Part shown: positions 1 to 7,126 of the stretch, in pieces
Numbering within the stretch: position 1 is the stretch's first letter
Layout: every line of letters starts with the position of its first letter
Translations under genes and position numbers: made by a program
The notes under the pieces: generated by a model
Told to the model about the DNA's origin: nothing
Databases searched by the model: none
What the model saw: only the letters and a program-made list of their open reading frames with translations
NCBI GenBank assembly: GCA_036396915.1
Contig: DASWJX010000011.1
Span: forward strand, 1 to 26,360
Length of the DNA stretch: 26,360 nucleotides
Source of the DNA: BM509 sp036396915
GTDB lineage: Bacteria > Desulfobacterota > Desulfuromonadia > Desulfuromonadales > Geopsychrobacteraceae
Direction of reading: 5' to 3'

Positions 1-1364
1 TCCGGATGCTCCTGCGCCTCCGCGGCAATCGCCAGCAGCGCATCGCAGAATTCATCCAGCACCTGTTTGCTCTCGGTTTCCGTCGGCTCGATCATCAGTG
101 CGCCCTTGACCACCAGGGGGAAGTAGATGGTCGGGGGGTGAAAGCCGTAATCGATCAGGCGCTTGGCGACATCGAGGGTGTGACAATCGTTGGCCAGATT
201 GTTTTCCGAAAAAACGACCTCGTGCAAAGAGCGCTGTTTATACGGCAGGTCATAGACCCCTTCGAGGCGGGCACGCACATAGTTGGCGTTGAGCACGGCC
301 AGCTCGGTAGCGCGCCGCAAGCCGTCGCCGCCCATGGCGAGGATATAGGCATAGGCCCGCACCAGGATCCCGAAATGCCCGGCAAAGGCCTTGACCCGCC
401 CGATGCTCTGCGGTCGGTCGTAGTCGAGGCGGTAGCCTGCCTCGGACCGGACAACCTGCGGAACCGGCAGGAACGGTTGCAATGCCTCGACGACACCGAC
501 CGGGCCGGAGCCCGGTCCGCCGCCGCCGTGCGGTGTGGAAAAGGTCTTGTGCAGATTGAAATGCATGACGTCGATGCCGATATCGCCCGGACGACTGATC
601 CCCATCAGGGCGTTGAGGTTGGCCCCGTCGCAATAGACCAGCCCCCCGCCGTCATGCACGATCTGGCAAATTTCCCGGATCTCTTTCTCATAGAGGCCCA
701 GCGTGTTGGGATTGGTGATCATCAATCCGGCAACGTCACTGTCCATCGCCTCGGCAACGGCGGCGGCGCTGAGCTGGCCGTCGGAAGCGATCGGCACCAC
801 CTGGTAGCCGCACAGTGCGGCGGAAGCCGGATTGGTGCCGTGCGCCGTGTCCGGGATCAGCACCTTGGTCCGTCGTTCGCCGTTCGCTTCATGGCAGGCA
901 CGGATCATCAGCATGCCGGCAAATTCGCCCTGGGCGCCAGCGGCGGGCTGCAGGGTGATGGCCGGAAAACCGGACACCTCGCCGAGCGCGTCCTGCAGCT
1001 CGTACATCAGCTGCAGCGCCCCCTGGCTCAGGTGGTCCGGAGTGTGCGGATGCAGCTCGGCAAAGCCGGGAAGACGGGCGGCCTTCTCGTTGATCTTGGG
1101 ATTGTATTTCATGGTACAGCTGCCGAGCGGATAAAATCCGCTGTCGACGCCATAGTTCCAGGTTGAAAGGCGGGTATAGTGGCGGACCACATCGACTTCC
1201 GACAGTTCCGGAAAGCCGGTCAGTTCCTCACGCAGCAGAGCTGTTGCGGGTACCGCGGGCGGTACGTCCAGCTCGGCCAGACTGTAGCCGATGCGCCCCG
1301 GATCGGAGGATTCGAACAGCAATTTTTCATCCAGTACCAGTCCCCTGCTCTCCGTCCCGCTCAT
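1..1364 (-). CDS. gcvPB: Glycine dehydrogenase (decarboxylating) subunit 2, GcvPB, cut by window edge
   Basis: This is the C-terminal-half subunit of the split P-protein of the glycine cleavage system. It decarboxylates glycine with PLP and passes the aminomethyl group to lipoyl-GcvH. The reverse-strand frame is open from an ATG at 1364 to the window edge, giving about 454 residues; the family is usually near 480-490, so about 30 C-terminal residues lie outside. The PLP-binding motif NLHKTFSTPHGGGGPG is clear, with the Schiff-base lysine near residue 273, and the early segment FYPLGSCTMKYNPK is typical of the family. The start codon overlaps the gcvPA stop as ATGA, indicating translational coupling. 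Identity is secure; only the 3' end is missing. Confidence 0.96.
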   Translation of the reverse strand, partial: MSGTESRGLVLDEKLLFESSDPGRIGYSLAELDVPPAVPATALLREELTGFPELSEVDVVRHYTRLSTWNYGVDSGFYPLGSCTMKYNPKINEKAARLPGFAELHPHTPDHLSQGALQLMYELQDALGEVSGFPAITLQPAAGAQGEFAGMLMIRACHEANGERRTKVLIPDTAHGTNPASAALCGYQVVPIASDGQLSAAAVAEAMDSDVAGLMITNPNTLGLYEKEIREICQIVHDGGGLVYCDGANLNALMGISRPGDIGIDVMHFNLHKTFSTPHGGGGPGSGPVGVVEALQPFLPVPQVVRSEAGYRLDYDRPQSIGRVKAFAGHFGILVRAYAYILAMGGDGLRRATELAVLNANYVRARLEGVYDLPYKQRSLHEVVFSENNLANDCHTLDVAKRLIDYGFHPPTIYFPLVVKGALMIEPTETESKQVLDEFCDALLAIAAEAQEHP

Positions 1365-2710
1365 GCCGCACCTCCCGCCAACCCGGCGACCAGCCGATCG
1401 ATCTGTTGCTTGCTGTTCTGTTCCGTCACGCAGACCAGAATCCCGTTCTCCAGCTGCGGATAATCCCGGCACAGGGGAATCCCGGCCAGGATGCGTGATT
1501 TTTGCAGGCGGGCCAGCAGCTGCGCGGCCGGCTCCGGGCAGAGCACCGCGAACTCGTTGAACACTTCACCCTCGACGGGCTGAAAACCCGCAAGGCTGCC
1601 GATCCGCCGGCGCGCATAAGCCGCCTTGGAATAGTTCTGTTCGGCGAGTTGGCGCAACCCCCGCTTGCCGTGCAGGGCCAGATAGATCCCCACCATCAGG
1701 GTACACATCCCCTGGTTGGAACAGATATTGGACGTCGCCCGCTCGCGGCGGATGTGCTGTTCGCGGGTCGCCAGGGTCAGAACATAGCCGCGCTTGCCGT
1801 CCTGGTCCAGGGTTTCACCGACCAACCGGCCGGGCAGCGCCCGCATGTCCTGTTTCTTCACGGCAAAGAAGCCGATTCCCGGCCCGCCGTACGAAAGCGG
1901 AATGCCGAAGCTCTGCCCTTCCCCGACCACCACATCGGCGCCGAGCTCTCCGGGGGATTTGAAAAGTCCGAGCGCCAGGGGTTCGGCGACCGCCGTCACC
2001 AGACGAGCGCCCCGGGCATGACTGAGCTCAGCCAGCGTGGCGAGCTCTTCGATCCGGCCGAAATAATTGGGATAGCCGACCACCACCGCGGCCACCTGCT
2101 CGTCCAGCCGGTCTTTCAGCGCCTGCAGATCGGTGACATAACCGGCATCGAACGGGAGCTCCTCGATCTCCACCGGCAGATAGCGGCAGTAGGTCTTGAC
2201 CGTTTCCCGATACTGGGGATGCAGGGCCTGCGACAACAGGATTTTAGATCTTTTCCTGGCGCAGCGCACCGCCAGCAGGACCGCCTCGGCGCAGGCCGAG
2301 GCGCCGTCATACAGCGACGCGTTGGCGATATCCATCCCGGTCAACTGGCAGATCATGGTCTGATATTCGAAGATCGCCTGCAGGGTACCCTGGCTGATTT
2401 CCGGCTGATAGGGGGTGTAGGCCGTGTAGAATTCGCTGCGACTGACCAGATGGTCGACCACCGCCGGAATGAAATGATTGTAGGCGCCGCCGCCCAGAAA
2501 AGCATCCCACTCCGAGACCTGCGCATTGGCGTCTGCGAGTTTTTTCAGGCGACCGAGCAGTTCAGACTCGGAACAGCCGGGAGCGATGGCGAGCGGACGG
2601 GACAGGCGGCATGCATCGGGAACGCCGGAGAACAGCTCCTCAATGCCGGCCAGGCCGATGGTCTCCAGCATCTGCCGGACATCATCGCTGGTATGGGGCA
2701 GGTAACGCAT
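1361..2710 (-). CDS. gcvPA: Glycine dehydrogenase (decarboxylating) subunit 1, GcvPA
   Basis: This is the N-terminal-half subunit of the two-subunit P-protein and partners GcvPB in a heterotetrameric decarboxylase. The 449-residue length is normal for the family. It opens with MRYLPHTSDDVRQML, as expected for GcvPA, and contains the conserved FLGGGAYNHFIPAVVDHL and YTPYQPEISQGTLQ blocks and the segment GPGIGFFAVKKQ. It has the aspartate-aminotransferase-like fold but not the PLP lysine, which sits in GcvPB. It lies 110 bases downstream of gcvH, across a strong hairpin, and its stop overlaps the gcvPB start by 4 bases. It is a split rather than fused P-protein, as in many anaerobes and Gram-positive bacteria, unlike the single GcvP of E. 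coli. Confidence 0.96.
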   Translation of the reverse strand: MRYLPHTSDDVRQMLETIGLAGIEELFSGVPDACRLSRPLAIAPGCSESELLGRLKKLADANAQVSEWDAFLGGGAYNHFIPAVVDHLVSRSEFYTAYTPYQPEISQGTLQAIFEYQTMICQLTGMDIANASLYDGASACAEAVLLAVRCARKRSKILLSQALHPQYRETVKTYCRYLPVEIEELPFDAGYVTDLQALKDRLDEQVAAVVVGYPNYFGRIEELATLAELSHARGARLVTAVAEPLALGLFKSPGELGADVVVGEGQSFGIPLSYGGPGIGFFAVKKQDMRALPGRLVGETLDQDGKRGYVLTLATREQHIRRERATSNICSNQGMCTLMVGIYLALHGKRGLRQLAEQNYSKAAYARRRIGSLAGFQPVEGEVFNEFAVLCPEPAAQLLARLQKSRILAGIPLCRDYPQLENGILVCVTEQNSKQQIDRLVAGLAGGAA

Positions 2711-2773
2711 GATCTGCTTCCTTCTCGAAAGGGTCGAAACACAGGGGATGGAATCTGGTCGCGGCGCTTGCCG

Positions 2774-2817
2774 GGAACAACAATGCCCGGACCGTTCGGT
2801 CCGGGCATTGTTGTTCC
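2774..2817. other. Perfect 20-bp stem hairpin between gcvH and gcvPA
   Basis: Bases 2774-2793 and 2798-2817 are exact reverse complements around a 4-base loop (GTTC). The hairpin begins three bases after the gcvH stop on the transcribed strand. There is no run of T after it in either direction, so it is not a textbook terminator. An RNA stem that protects the 3' end of a gcvH message, or a partial terminator that lowers gcvPA/gcvPB output, fits the position. Confidence 0.8.
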
Positions 2818-2820
2818 TCG

Positions 2821-3201
2821 TCAGCCCTCGATAAAGGCCTGGTAGGCGTCGCTATCCATCAGATCATCCAATTCCGCGGTATCGGCGATACGAATCTTCA
2901 GCATCCAGCCGTCGCCATAGGGGGAGGTGTTGATCATTTCCGGATCATCAGGCAGATCGTCGTTCACTTCCAGCACCTCACCGGTGAGCGGCGCATACAC
3001 ATCGGAGACCGCTTTGACCGATTCGACGACGCCGAAGGGTTTGCCGACCTGCACCTCTTCCCCGACCTCGGGAAGTTCCACAAAGACCACATCCCCCAAC
3101 TGATCCTGGGCGAAATCGCTAATGCCGACGGTTGCCACATCGCCCTCAACCATGACCCATTCATGCTCTTCCGTGTACTTGAGTTCCTCAGGGATTTCCA
3201 T
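2821..3201 (-). CDS. gcvH: Glycine cleavage system H protein (lipoyl carrier)
   Basis: This is the mobile lipoylated carrier that shuttles the aminomethyl intermediate among P-, T- and L-proteins. The protein has 126 residues, the usual length. The lipoyl-attachment site reads GVVESVKAVSD, with the acceptor lysine at residue 63. The start MEIPEELKYTEEHEW is the classic N-terminus, and an AGGAGGT ribosome site precedes the ATG. It sits between gcvT (58-base gap) and gcvPA, followed at once by a 20-bp hairpin. No gene for the L-protein (dihydrolipoyl dehydrogenase) or for lipoylation enzymes is in the window. Confidence 0.97.
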   Translation of the reverse strand: MEIPEELKYTEEHEWVMVEGDVATVGISDFAQDQLGDVVFVELPEVGEEVQVGKPFGVVESVKAVSDVYAPLTGEVLEVNDDLPDDPEMINTSPYGDGWMLKIRIADTAELDDLMDSDAYQAFIEG

Positions 3202-3259
3202 GTCTTACCTCCTCATAATCGATGTATTGTCGAGACTGTTGTAAACCGTCCGCACGCCA

Positions 3260-4342
3260 TCAGACGAACGGTAATTTGACCTTTTCGGCAACCACGCTGC
3301 GGCGGCGGATCGCAATCTCAAAAACCGACCCGCTTGCCGCCGCCCGGTCGACCAAAGCCAGGGCGATGCCCTGTCTGAGCGATGGCGACATGGTTCCGCT
3401 GGTGACATAACCGACTTCGCGGCCGTCCTGCAGCACCGGGTACCCCTCGCGCGGCACGCCGGGACCGGTCAGCCTGAGACCGATCAGGTTCCGCTTCAGC
3501 CCTTGCGCTTGCGCCGCCAGCAAAGCCTGGCGTCCGACAAAATCACCCTTGTCCAGTTTGGTGATCCAGCCCAGTCGCGCCTCCAGGGGCAGGATGTCCG
3601 CGCTCAGCTCATGGCCGTAGAGGGCATAGCCCTTCTCCAGGCGCAGCGTGTCCCTGGCGCCCAGCCCTGCCGGTGCCAGCCCGTCCGCCGCGCCCGCCTG
3701 GAGCAGCTGCCGCCAGACCGTCTCGGCGGCCCGGGCCGGCAGATAAAGCTCAAAGCCGTCCTCGCCGGTATAGCCGGTCCGGGAAACGATCATCTCAACA
3801 CCGGCCACCTGGCCCTCGGCGAACCAGTAGGTGTTGACCGCAGCCAGCTCAAGATCGGTGAGCCGGGCCAGGATTTGCGCTGCTTTGGGTCCCTGCAAGG
3901 CCAGCTGGGCGAACTCCGGGCTGCGGTCGGTCAGAACCAGATCGGAGAACGGCGACTCCGCCAGCAGTTTCCGCAGCCAGGAAAAATCCTTGTCGGTGTT
4001 GGCCGCGTTGACGCACAACATAAAGCGCTGCCGATCAAAGCGGTACAGGGTGAGGTCGTCGACCACGCCCCCGTCGGCATAGCAGAGCGCATTGTACTGC
4101 ACCTGGCCGTCAACCAGGGCGGCCAGGTCATTGATCGTCGCCTGCTGGAGAAAATCGAAAGCCTGCGGACCGGCGACCTCGATCTCTCCCATATGGGAAA
4201 CGTCAAACAGACCCGCTGCGCGGCGGACGTTCAGGTGTTCCGCGATAACCCCCGCATACTGAACCGGCATTTCCCAACCGCCGAATTCGACCATGCGCGC
4301 ACCGGACTCATGATGGATACGATTTAACGGCGTCTTTTTCAT
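3260..4342 (-). CDS. gcvT: Glycine cleavage system T protein (aminomethyltransferase)
   Basis: GcvT releases ammonia from the aminomethyl-lipoyl H protein and transfers the carbon to tetrahydrofolate, giving 5,10-methylene-THF. The 360 residues match the family. The N-terminus has FGGWEMPVQYAG followed by VSHMGEIEVAGP (residues about 49-60), both diagnostic. Further on are CVNAANTDKDF, TGYTGEDGFELYLPA and GLGARDTLRLEKGYALYGHE, the folate-binding core. The C-terminal barrel contains GYVTSGTMSPSLRQGIALALV. An AAGGG site lies six bases before the ATG. It is 51 bases downstream of folD, whose product uses the methylene-THF made here. Confidence 0.97.
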   Translation of the reverse strand: MKKTPLNRIHHESGARMVEFGGWEMPVQYAGVIAEHLNVRRAAGLFDVSHMGEIEVAGPQAFDFLQQATINDLAALVDGQVQYNALCYADGGVVDDLTLYRFDRQRFMLCVNAANTDKDFSWLRKLLAESPFSDLVLTDRSPEFAQLALQGPKAAQILARLTDLELAAVNTYWFAEGQVAGVEMIVSRTGYTGEDGFELYLPARAAETVWRQLLQAGAADGLAPAGLGARDTLRLEKGYALYGHELSADILPLEARLGWITKLDKGDFVGRQALLAAQAQGLKRNLIGLRLTGPGVPREGYPVLQDGREVGYVTSGTMSPSLRQGIALALVDRAAASGSVFEIAIRRRSVVAEKVKLPFV

Positions 4343-4393
4343 GTTCGACCCTTTCTCCCTGGTGGCGGCGCAAGCGGTCGCCCGGCGCTGCGA

Positions 4394-5245
4394 CTACTGC
4401 TCGGCCCTGCGCTTGGCGCTCTCGAGGGTATTGAAAAGCAGCATGGTGATGGTCATCGGCCCGACCCCCCCGGGAACCGGGGTAATGGCGGAGGCCCGTT
4501 CGCAGGCAGCGGCAAACTCCACATCGCCGACCAGTTTTTTCTCGCCGACCCGATTCACACCGACATCGATCACCACGGCTCCCGGTTTGATCCAGTCCCC
4601 CTTGATCATTTCCGGGCGACCGACGGCGGCAATCACCACGTCAGCCTGACGGACTTTGTCCGGGAGGTCGGCGGTTCTGGAATGGCACAGGGTGACCGTG
4701 GCGTGTTGCGCCAGACACATCAGCGCGACCGGCTTACCGACGATATTGGAACGACCGACGACAACCACCTCCTTGCCGCTCAGGTCGACACCGATCTTTT
4801 CCAGCATTTTCATCACCCCGTACGGAGTGCAGGGCTGAAACAGCGGGTTGCCGGTGACCAGACGGCCGACATTGTAGGGGTGAAAGCCGTCCACATCCTT
4901 ACTCGGCGAAATCGCCTCGAGAACTTTCGATTCGTCGATATGGTCGGGCAGCGGCAACTGGACCAGAATTCCGTCGATCCGTTGATCCGCATTCAGTTGT
5001 TCGATCAACGCCAGCAGATCCTGCTCGCTGGTGTTCGCGTCAAGCTTGTACTCGTCGGAGAAGATCCCGGTCGCGGCACAGGCCTTCTCTTTCATCGACA
5101 CATAGACACGACTGGCCGGATCATCGCCGACCAGCACCACCGCCAGGCCCGGGACAACCCCCCGGGCCGTGAGTTTTGCGGTTTCCCTGCCAATCTCTTC
5201 TCGCAATTCAGCGGCAATCGCTTTGCCGTCAATAATTACAGCCAC
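4394..5245 (-). CDS. folD: Bifunctional methylene-THF dehydrogenase / methenyl-THF cyclohydrolase
   Basis: FolD interconverts 5,10-methylene-THF, 5,10-methenyl-THF and 10-formyl-THF in the cytoplasm. The 283-residue protein carries the catalytic YxxxK (Tyr48, Lys52 in RVYVSMKEK), the substrate-site segment PCTPYGVMKML, the Rossmann signature VVVVGRSNIVGKP and the C-terminal PGGVGPMTITML. The start is GTG, with GGAGG seven bases upstream. It is the first gene of the operon with gcvT-gcvH-gcvPA-gcvPB, so glycine-derived C1 units are directed straight into the formyl/methylene folate pool. The 5' leader is only about 70 bases and I see no glycine riboswitch in it. Confidence 0.96.
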   Translation of the reverse strand: MAVIIDGKAIAAELREEIGRETAKLTARGVVPGLAVVLVGDDPASRVYVSMKEKACAATGIFSDEYKLDANTSEQDLLALIEQLNADQRIDGILVQLPLPDHIDESKVLEAISPSKDVDGFHPYNVGRLVTGNPLFQPCTPYGVMKMLEKIGVDLSGKEVVVVGRSNIVGKPVALMCLAQHATVTLCHSRTADLPDKVRQADVVIAAVGRPEMIKGDWIKPGAVVIDVGVNRVGEKKLVGDVEFAAACERASAITPVPGGVGPMTITMLLFNTLESAKRRAEQ

Positions 5246-5311
5246 CAGGCAACCTCCACGAAAATAGTCTATTGAAAAAAATTCATTGCGTTGCTACCGC
5301 GCAGTGAGATG

Positions 5312-5336
5312 AAGTGCAAACTATACGTAAGCACTT
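5312..5336. promoter_or_regulatory. Inverted repeat bracketing the folD -10 box, possible operator
   Basis: AAGTGC (5312-5317) and GCACTT (5331-5336) are inverted copies separated by 13 bases that contain the -10 element. A dimeric repressor bound here would block the folD-gcv promoter. No regulator gene is adjacent, and 6-bp arms can arise by chance. Confidence 0.35.
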
Positions 5337-5348
5337 TGCGATTGTAAA
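5320..5348 (-). promoter_or_regulatory. Sigma-70-type promoter of the folD-gcv operon
   Basis: On the minus strand TTTACA (5348-5343) is followed by a 17-base spacer and TATAGT (5325-5320). Transcription would start near 5313, giving a leader of about 68 bases before the folD GTG. A 6-bp inverted repeat brackets the -10 element and is listed separately. Confidence 0.7.
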
Positions 5349-5425
5349 GATACAGTTCCGGTCGGCGGAAGGATACTCGCCGCAGCGCGCCGGGCCCGGC
5401 GCCGGCGTGCAGCGAAACCAACGAC

Positions 5426-5460
5426 AAAAAGCCCTGCCGACGCTGTCGACAGGGCTTTTT
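5426..5460 (-). terminator. Intrinsic terminator after the FmdB-type gene (bidirectional)
   Basis: Arms AAAAAGCCCTG (5426-5436) and CAGGGCTTTTT (5450-5460) form an 11-bp stem, with an inner CGAC/GTCG pairing in the loop. T runs follow the stem on either strand. It lies 34 bases downstream of the zinc-ribbon gene stop and separates that transcript from the folD promoter. Confidence 0.85.
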
Positions 5461-5493
5461 GCAATGGTTCCGAGGTTCCGAACCGCTGGAAGA

Positions 5494-5742
5494 TTACTCG
5501 TTAGCCGCCTTGGGGCAGCCGGCGCAACCGGCGCCGGCCGTGCTGTCACAGCGCCCGGCGGGCTCCGCATAGCCCTGCTGATACCAGCCGCCGCCCTTCA
5601 AGGCAAATCCGCCGCCCTGGGAAATCAGTTTGGCAACCGGACCGCCGCAGACACGGCAGACGCGGACCGGCTCGTCGGAAAATTTTTGTCGAACCTCGAA
5701 CGTCAAACCGCACTCACTACATGCATATTCGTACAATGGCAT
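5494..5742 (-). CDS. FmdB/regulatory-type zinc-ribbon protein
   Basis: This small protein of 82 residues opens with MPLYEYACSECGLTFEV, the signature of the FmdB putative regulatory zinc-ribbon family. The zinc knuckle is formed by C8-x2-C11 and C29-x2-C32. A glycine-rich middle (GGGFALKGGGWYQQGY) is typical. The tail contains three more cysteines (C65, C73, C76). The ATG at 5742 is preceded by GGAGG, which is why it is chosen over a longer in-frame start. It has its own promoter and terminator, so it is probably monocistronic. The family's molecular role is not firmly established. Confidence 0.88.
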   Translation of the reverse strand: MPLYEYACSECGLTFEVRQKFSDEPVRVCRVCGGPVAKLISQGGGFALKGGGWYQQGYAEPAGRCDSTAGAGCAGCPKAANE

Positions 5743-5787
5743 TTCTGAACCTCCGCAAGCGTTGTACTGTTTCTGATCCAATTGCAG

Positions 5788-5817
5788 ATATTAAGGCCTC
5801 GATGAGCCCACTGTCAA
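5788..5817 (-). promoter_or_regulatory. Promoter of the zinc-ribbon gene
   Basis: On the minus strand TTGACA (5817-5812) is followed by an 18-base spacer and TAATAT (5793-5788). The -35 box overlaps the stop codon of the upstream DUF167 gene. The start at 5742 lies about 40 bases below the predicted transcription start. Confidence 0.6.
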
Positions 5818-6122
5818 GACCGGTCGAGATGAGTTTCAAGAACGTTTTCGACTAAGCACAGCTCTAGACCGCGCAACAGGATGACTTTGCGCCGCGATTT
5901 TTCTCCGGAGACCAGGGTGACCCGGCCCCTGGCGATGCCGAACAGTTTGGCCAGATATGCGCAGCAGCATTTATTGGCGGCGCCATCCACCGGAGGCGAC
6001 ATGAGCTTGATTTTCAATGCATCGTCGAGCAGACCGACCAGCTGATTTTTACTGGAGCGCGGTTGGACATTGAGGTTCAGCAGGACGCCATCCTCATGCT
6101 GTTTCAGGCAGGGAAAATTCAA
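5814..6122 (-). CDS. DUF167 / YggU-family protein
   Basis: The protein has about 102 residues. It shows the DUF167 pattern: a leading beta segment (GVLLNLNVQPRSSKNQLVG), then LKIKLMSPPVDGAANKCCCAYLAKLF and a C-terminal VSGEKSRRKVILLRGL. The proposed start is TTG at 6122, overlapping the DivIVA stop as TTGA, with GGAG six bases upstream; no ATG fits. The VDGAAN core is intact and is followed by an unusual Cys-Cys-Cys where the family more often has N or L. It sits third in a YggT-DivIVA-DUF167 operon, a frequent neighbourhood for this family. Function is unknown. Confidence 0.85.
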   Translation of the reverse strand: MNFPCLKQHEDGVLLNLNVQPRSSKNQLVGLLDDALKIKLMSPPVDGAANKCCCAYLAKLFGIARGRVTLVSGEKSRRKVILLRGLELCLVENVLETHLDRS

Positions 6123-6640
6123 AAGGACTCCAGGTCCGATCCGGGCTTCCGCAGGTGCAACTGGAGGGAGTCCTCGTCTGCGTCCCGTTCGAGCGGAACC
6201 GCATCCAGATCGAGCAGTTGCATGTGACTTTCGACCAGAGCGCGCAAGCCGCATTCGAAGGAAATTTTCTGGCGCTTGACGTCCTGGATTTCGTTGATCA
6301 ACTGGATGCGCCGTTGTTCGGCGGCGCGCACGATCTGTTCCCCCTGCAGCCTTGCTTCGACCAGCATGATTTCAGATTCCTTGCGGGCATTGGCTTTCCA
6401 TTCTTCCGTCACTTTTTGAGCGGTCATCAGGGTTTCCTGCAGCGCGGCTTCCCGTTCTTTCATCTGTTCAAGGGCCGTTCGGGTCCGGGACAGGGTCTCC
6501 TTCAGCTCATGGTTCTGCGTGTGCAGACGCTCCAGTTCATCGGCCAGAACTTCCAGGAAACGATCGACGGCGGAAGAATCGTAGCCGAGCAGCCGGCTCT
6601 TGAACTGGTGCTGCTGAATTTCTATCGGGGTAATACGCAT
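6119..6640 (-). CDS. DivIVA-domain coiled-coil protein
   Basis: DivIVA proteins bind curved or septal membrane and organise division or polar complexes. This one has about 173 residues. The N-terminus MRITPIEIQQHQFKSRLLGY plus DSSAVDRFLE is the lipid-binding DivIVA motif. Residues about 30-135 form a long charged coiled coil with few helix breakers, and the tail is acidic. I chose the ATG at 6640 because it begins the conserved motif and lies seven bases after the YggT stop; a start 24 bases further up would add non-conserved residues. The ribosome site is weak, suggesting coupling to yggT translation. Function in Gram-negative bacteria is less well defined than in Firmicutes. Confidence 0.88.
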   Translation of the reverse strand: MRITPIEIQQHQFKSRLLGYDSSAVDRFLEVLADELERLHTQNHELKETLSRTRTALEQMKEREAALQETLMTAQKVTEEWKANARKESEIMLVEARLQGEQIVRAAEQRRIQLINEIQDVKRQKISFECGLRALVESHMQLLDLDAVPLERDADEDSLQLHLRKPGSDLESF

Positions 6641-6647
6641 AGATGAC

Positions 6648-6935
6648 TCACAGGCTGTGGGCAAGCCGCACTAAAAAATTAACCAGAACCTGCTGGACGA
6701 CCGAAAGCGCCAGCAGCAGAACAATCGGAGAGAAATCGAGCCCCCCCAGCTGAAACGGAATCAGCCGGCGAATCCGGTAGAGAAGCGGATCGGTGGCGTT
6801 GTGCAGAAAACGCACGATCGGGTTATAGGGATCGGGATTGACCCACGAGACCAGCGCCCGGGCAATGACCACAAAAATGTACAGGTTGAAAGCAAGATCG
6901 ATAATTCTTGCCAGAGCAATAAAGAAATAATCCAT
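6648..6935 (-). CDS. YggT-family integral membrane protein
   Basis: This is a 95-residue membrane protein. It has two hydrophobic segments (about residues 3-26 and 70-92) and the family block ARALVSWVNPDPYNPIVRFL followed by ATDPLLYRIRRLIP. The ATG at 6935 begins MDYFFIALARI and has GAGAGG upstream. It is first in the operon with DivIVA and DUF167. YggT proteins have been linked to osmotic tolerance in E. coli and to division-related factors elsewhere; the precise role is unsettled. Identity as YggT is secure. Confidence 0.9.
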   Translation of the reverse strand: MDYFFIALARIIDLAFNLYIFVVIARALVSWVNPDPYNPIVRFLHNATDPLLYRIRRLIPFQLGGLDFSPIVLLLALSVVQQVLVNFLVRLAHSL

Positions 6936-6984
6936 AGCCGACGGCCTCTCCGAAAAGTCGTGTGAATTCACGTAATCATTTGAT

Positions 6985-7013
6985 TTTATACTGAAATATC
7001 GCCGGACTGTCAA
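6985..7013 (-). promoter_or_regulatory. Strong promoter of the YggT-DivIVA-DUF167 operon
   Basis: On the minus strand TTGACA (7013-7008), a 17-base spacer and TATAAA (6990-6985) make a near-consensus promoter. Transcription would start near 6978. A 10-bp palindrome, GTGAATTCAC (6962-6971), lies just inside the transcript and could be an operator. The aroF promoter is divergent, about 35 bases away. Confidence 0.75.
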
Positions 7014-7046
7014 TCATTACAGCGGAATTTGTCAGCGATTGACTTT

Positions 7047-7075
7047 TTGACTTTCCGGAACAAAACCGATAAATT
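7047..7075 (+). promoter_or_regulatory. Promoter of the aroF-hgcAB cluster
   Basis: TTGACT (7047-7052), a 17-base spacer and TAAATT (7070-7075) precede the DAHP synthase start by about 50 bases. A second TTGACT begins eight bases upstream at 7039. This is the only convincing promoter I see before hgcA. Confidence 0.6.
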
Positions 7076-7126
7076 AAACAGTTGTTTACAGAAATTTCTA
7101 TCCCCTTTGCATTTTGTGAGGACATT

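Noticed and set aside
6..1166. Long plus-strand open frame opposite gcvPB
   Set aside because: It mirrors a strongly conserved minus-strand gene, has no recognisable domain and its composition is that of an antisense reading in GC-rich DNA.
1502..2845. 447-codon plus-strand frame opposite gcvPA
   Set aside because: The minus strand encodes full-length GcvPA with diagnostic motifs; the plus frame has none.
5246..5425. Glycine riboswitch before the folD-gcv operon
   Set aside because: The predicted leader is only about 70 bases and lacks the conserved glycine aptamer sequences.
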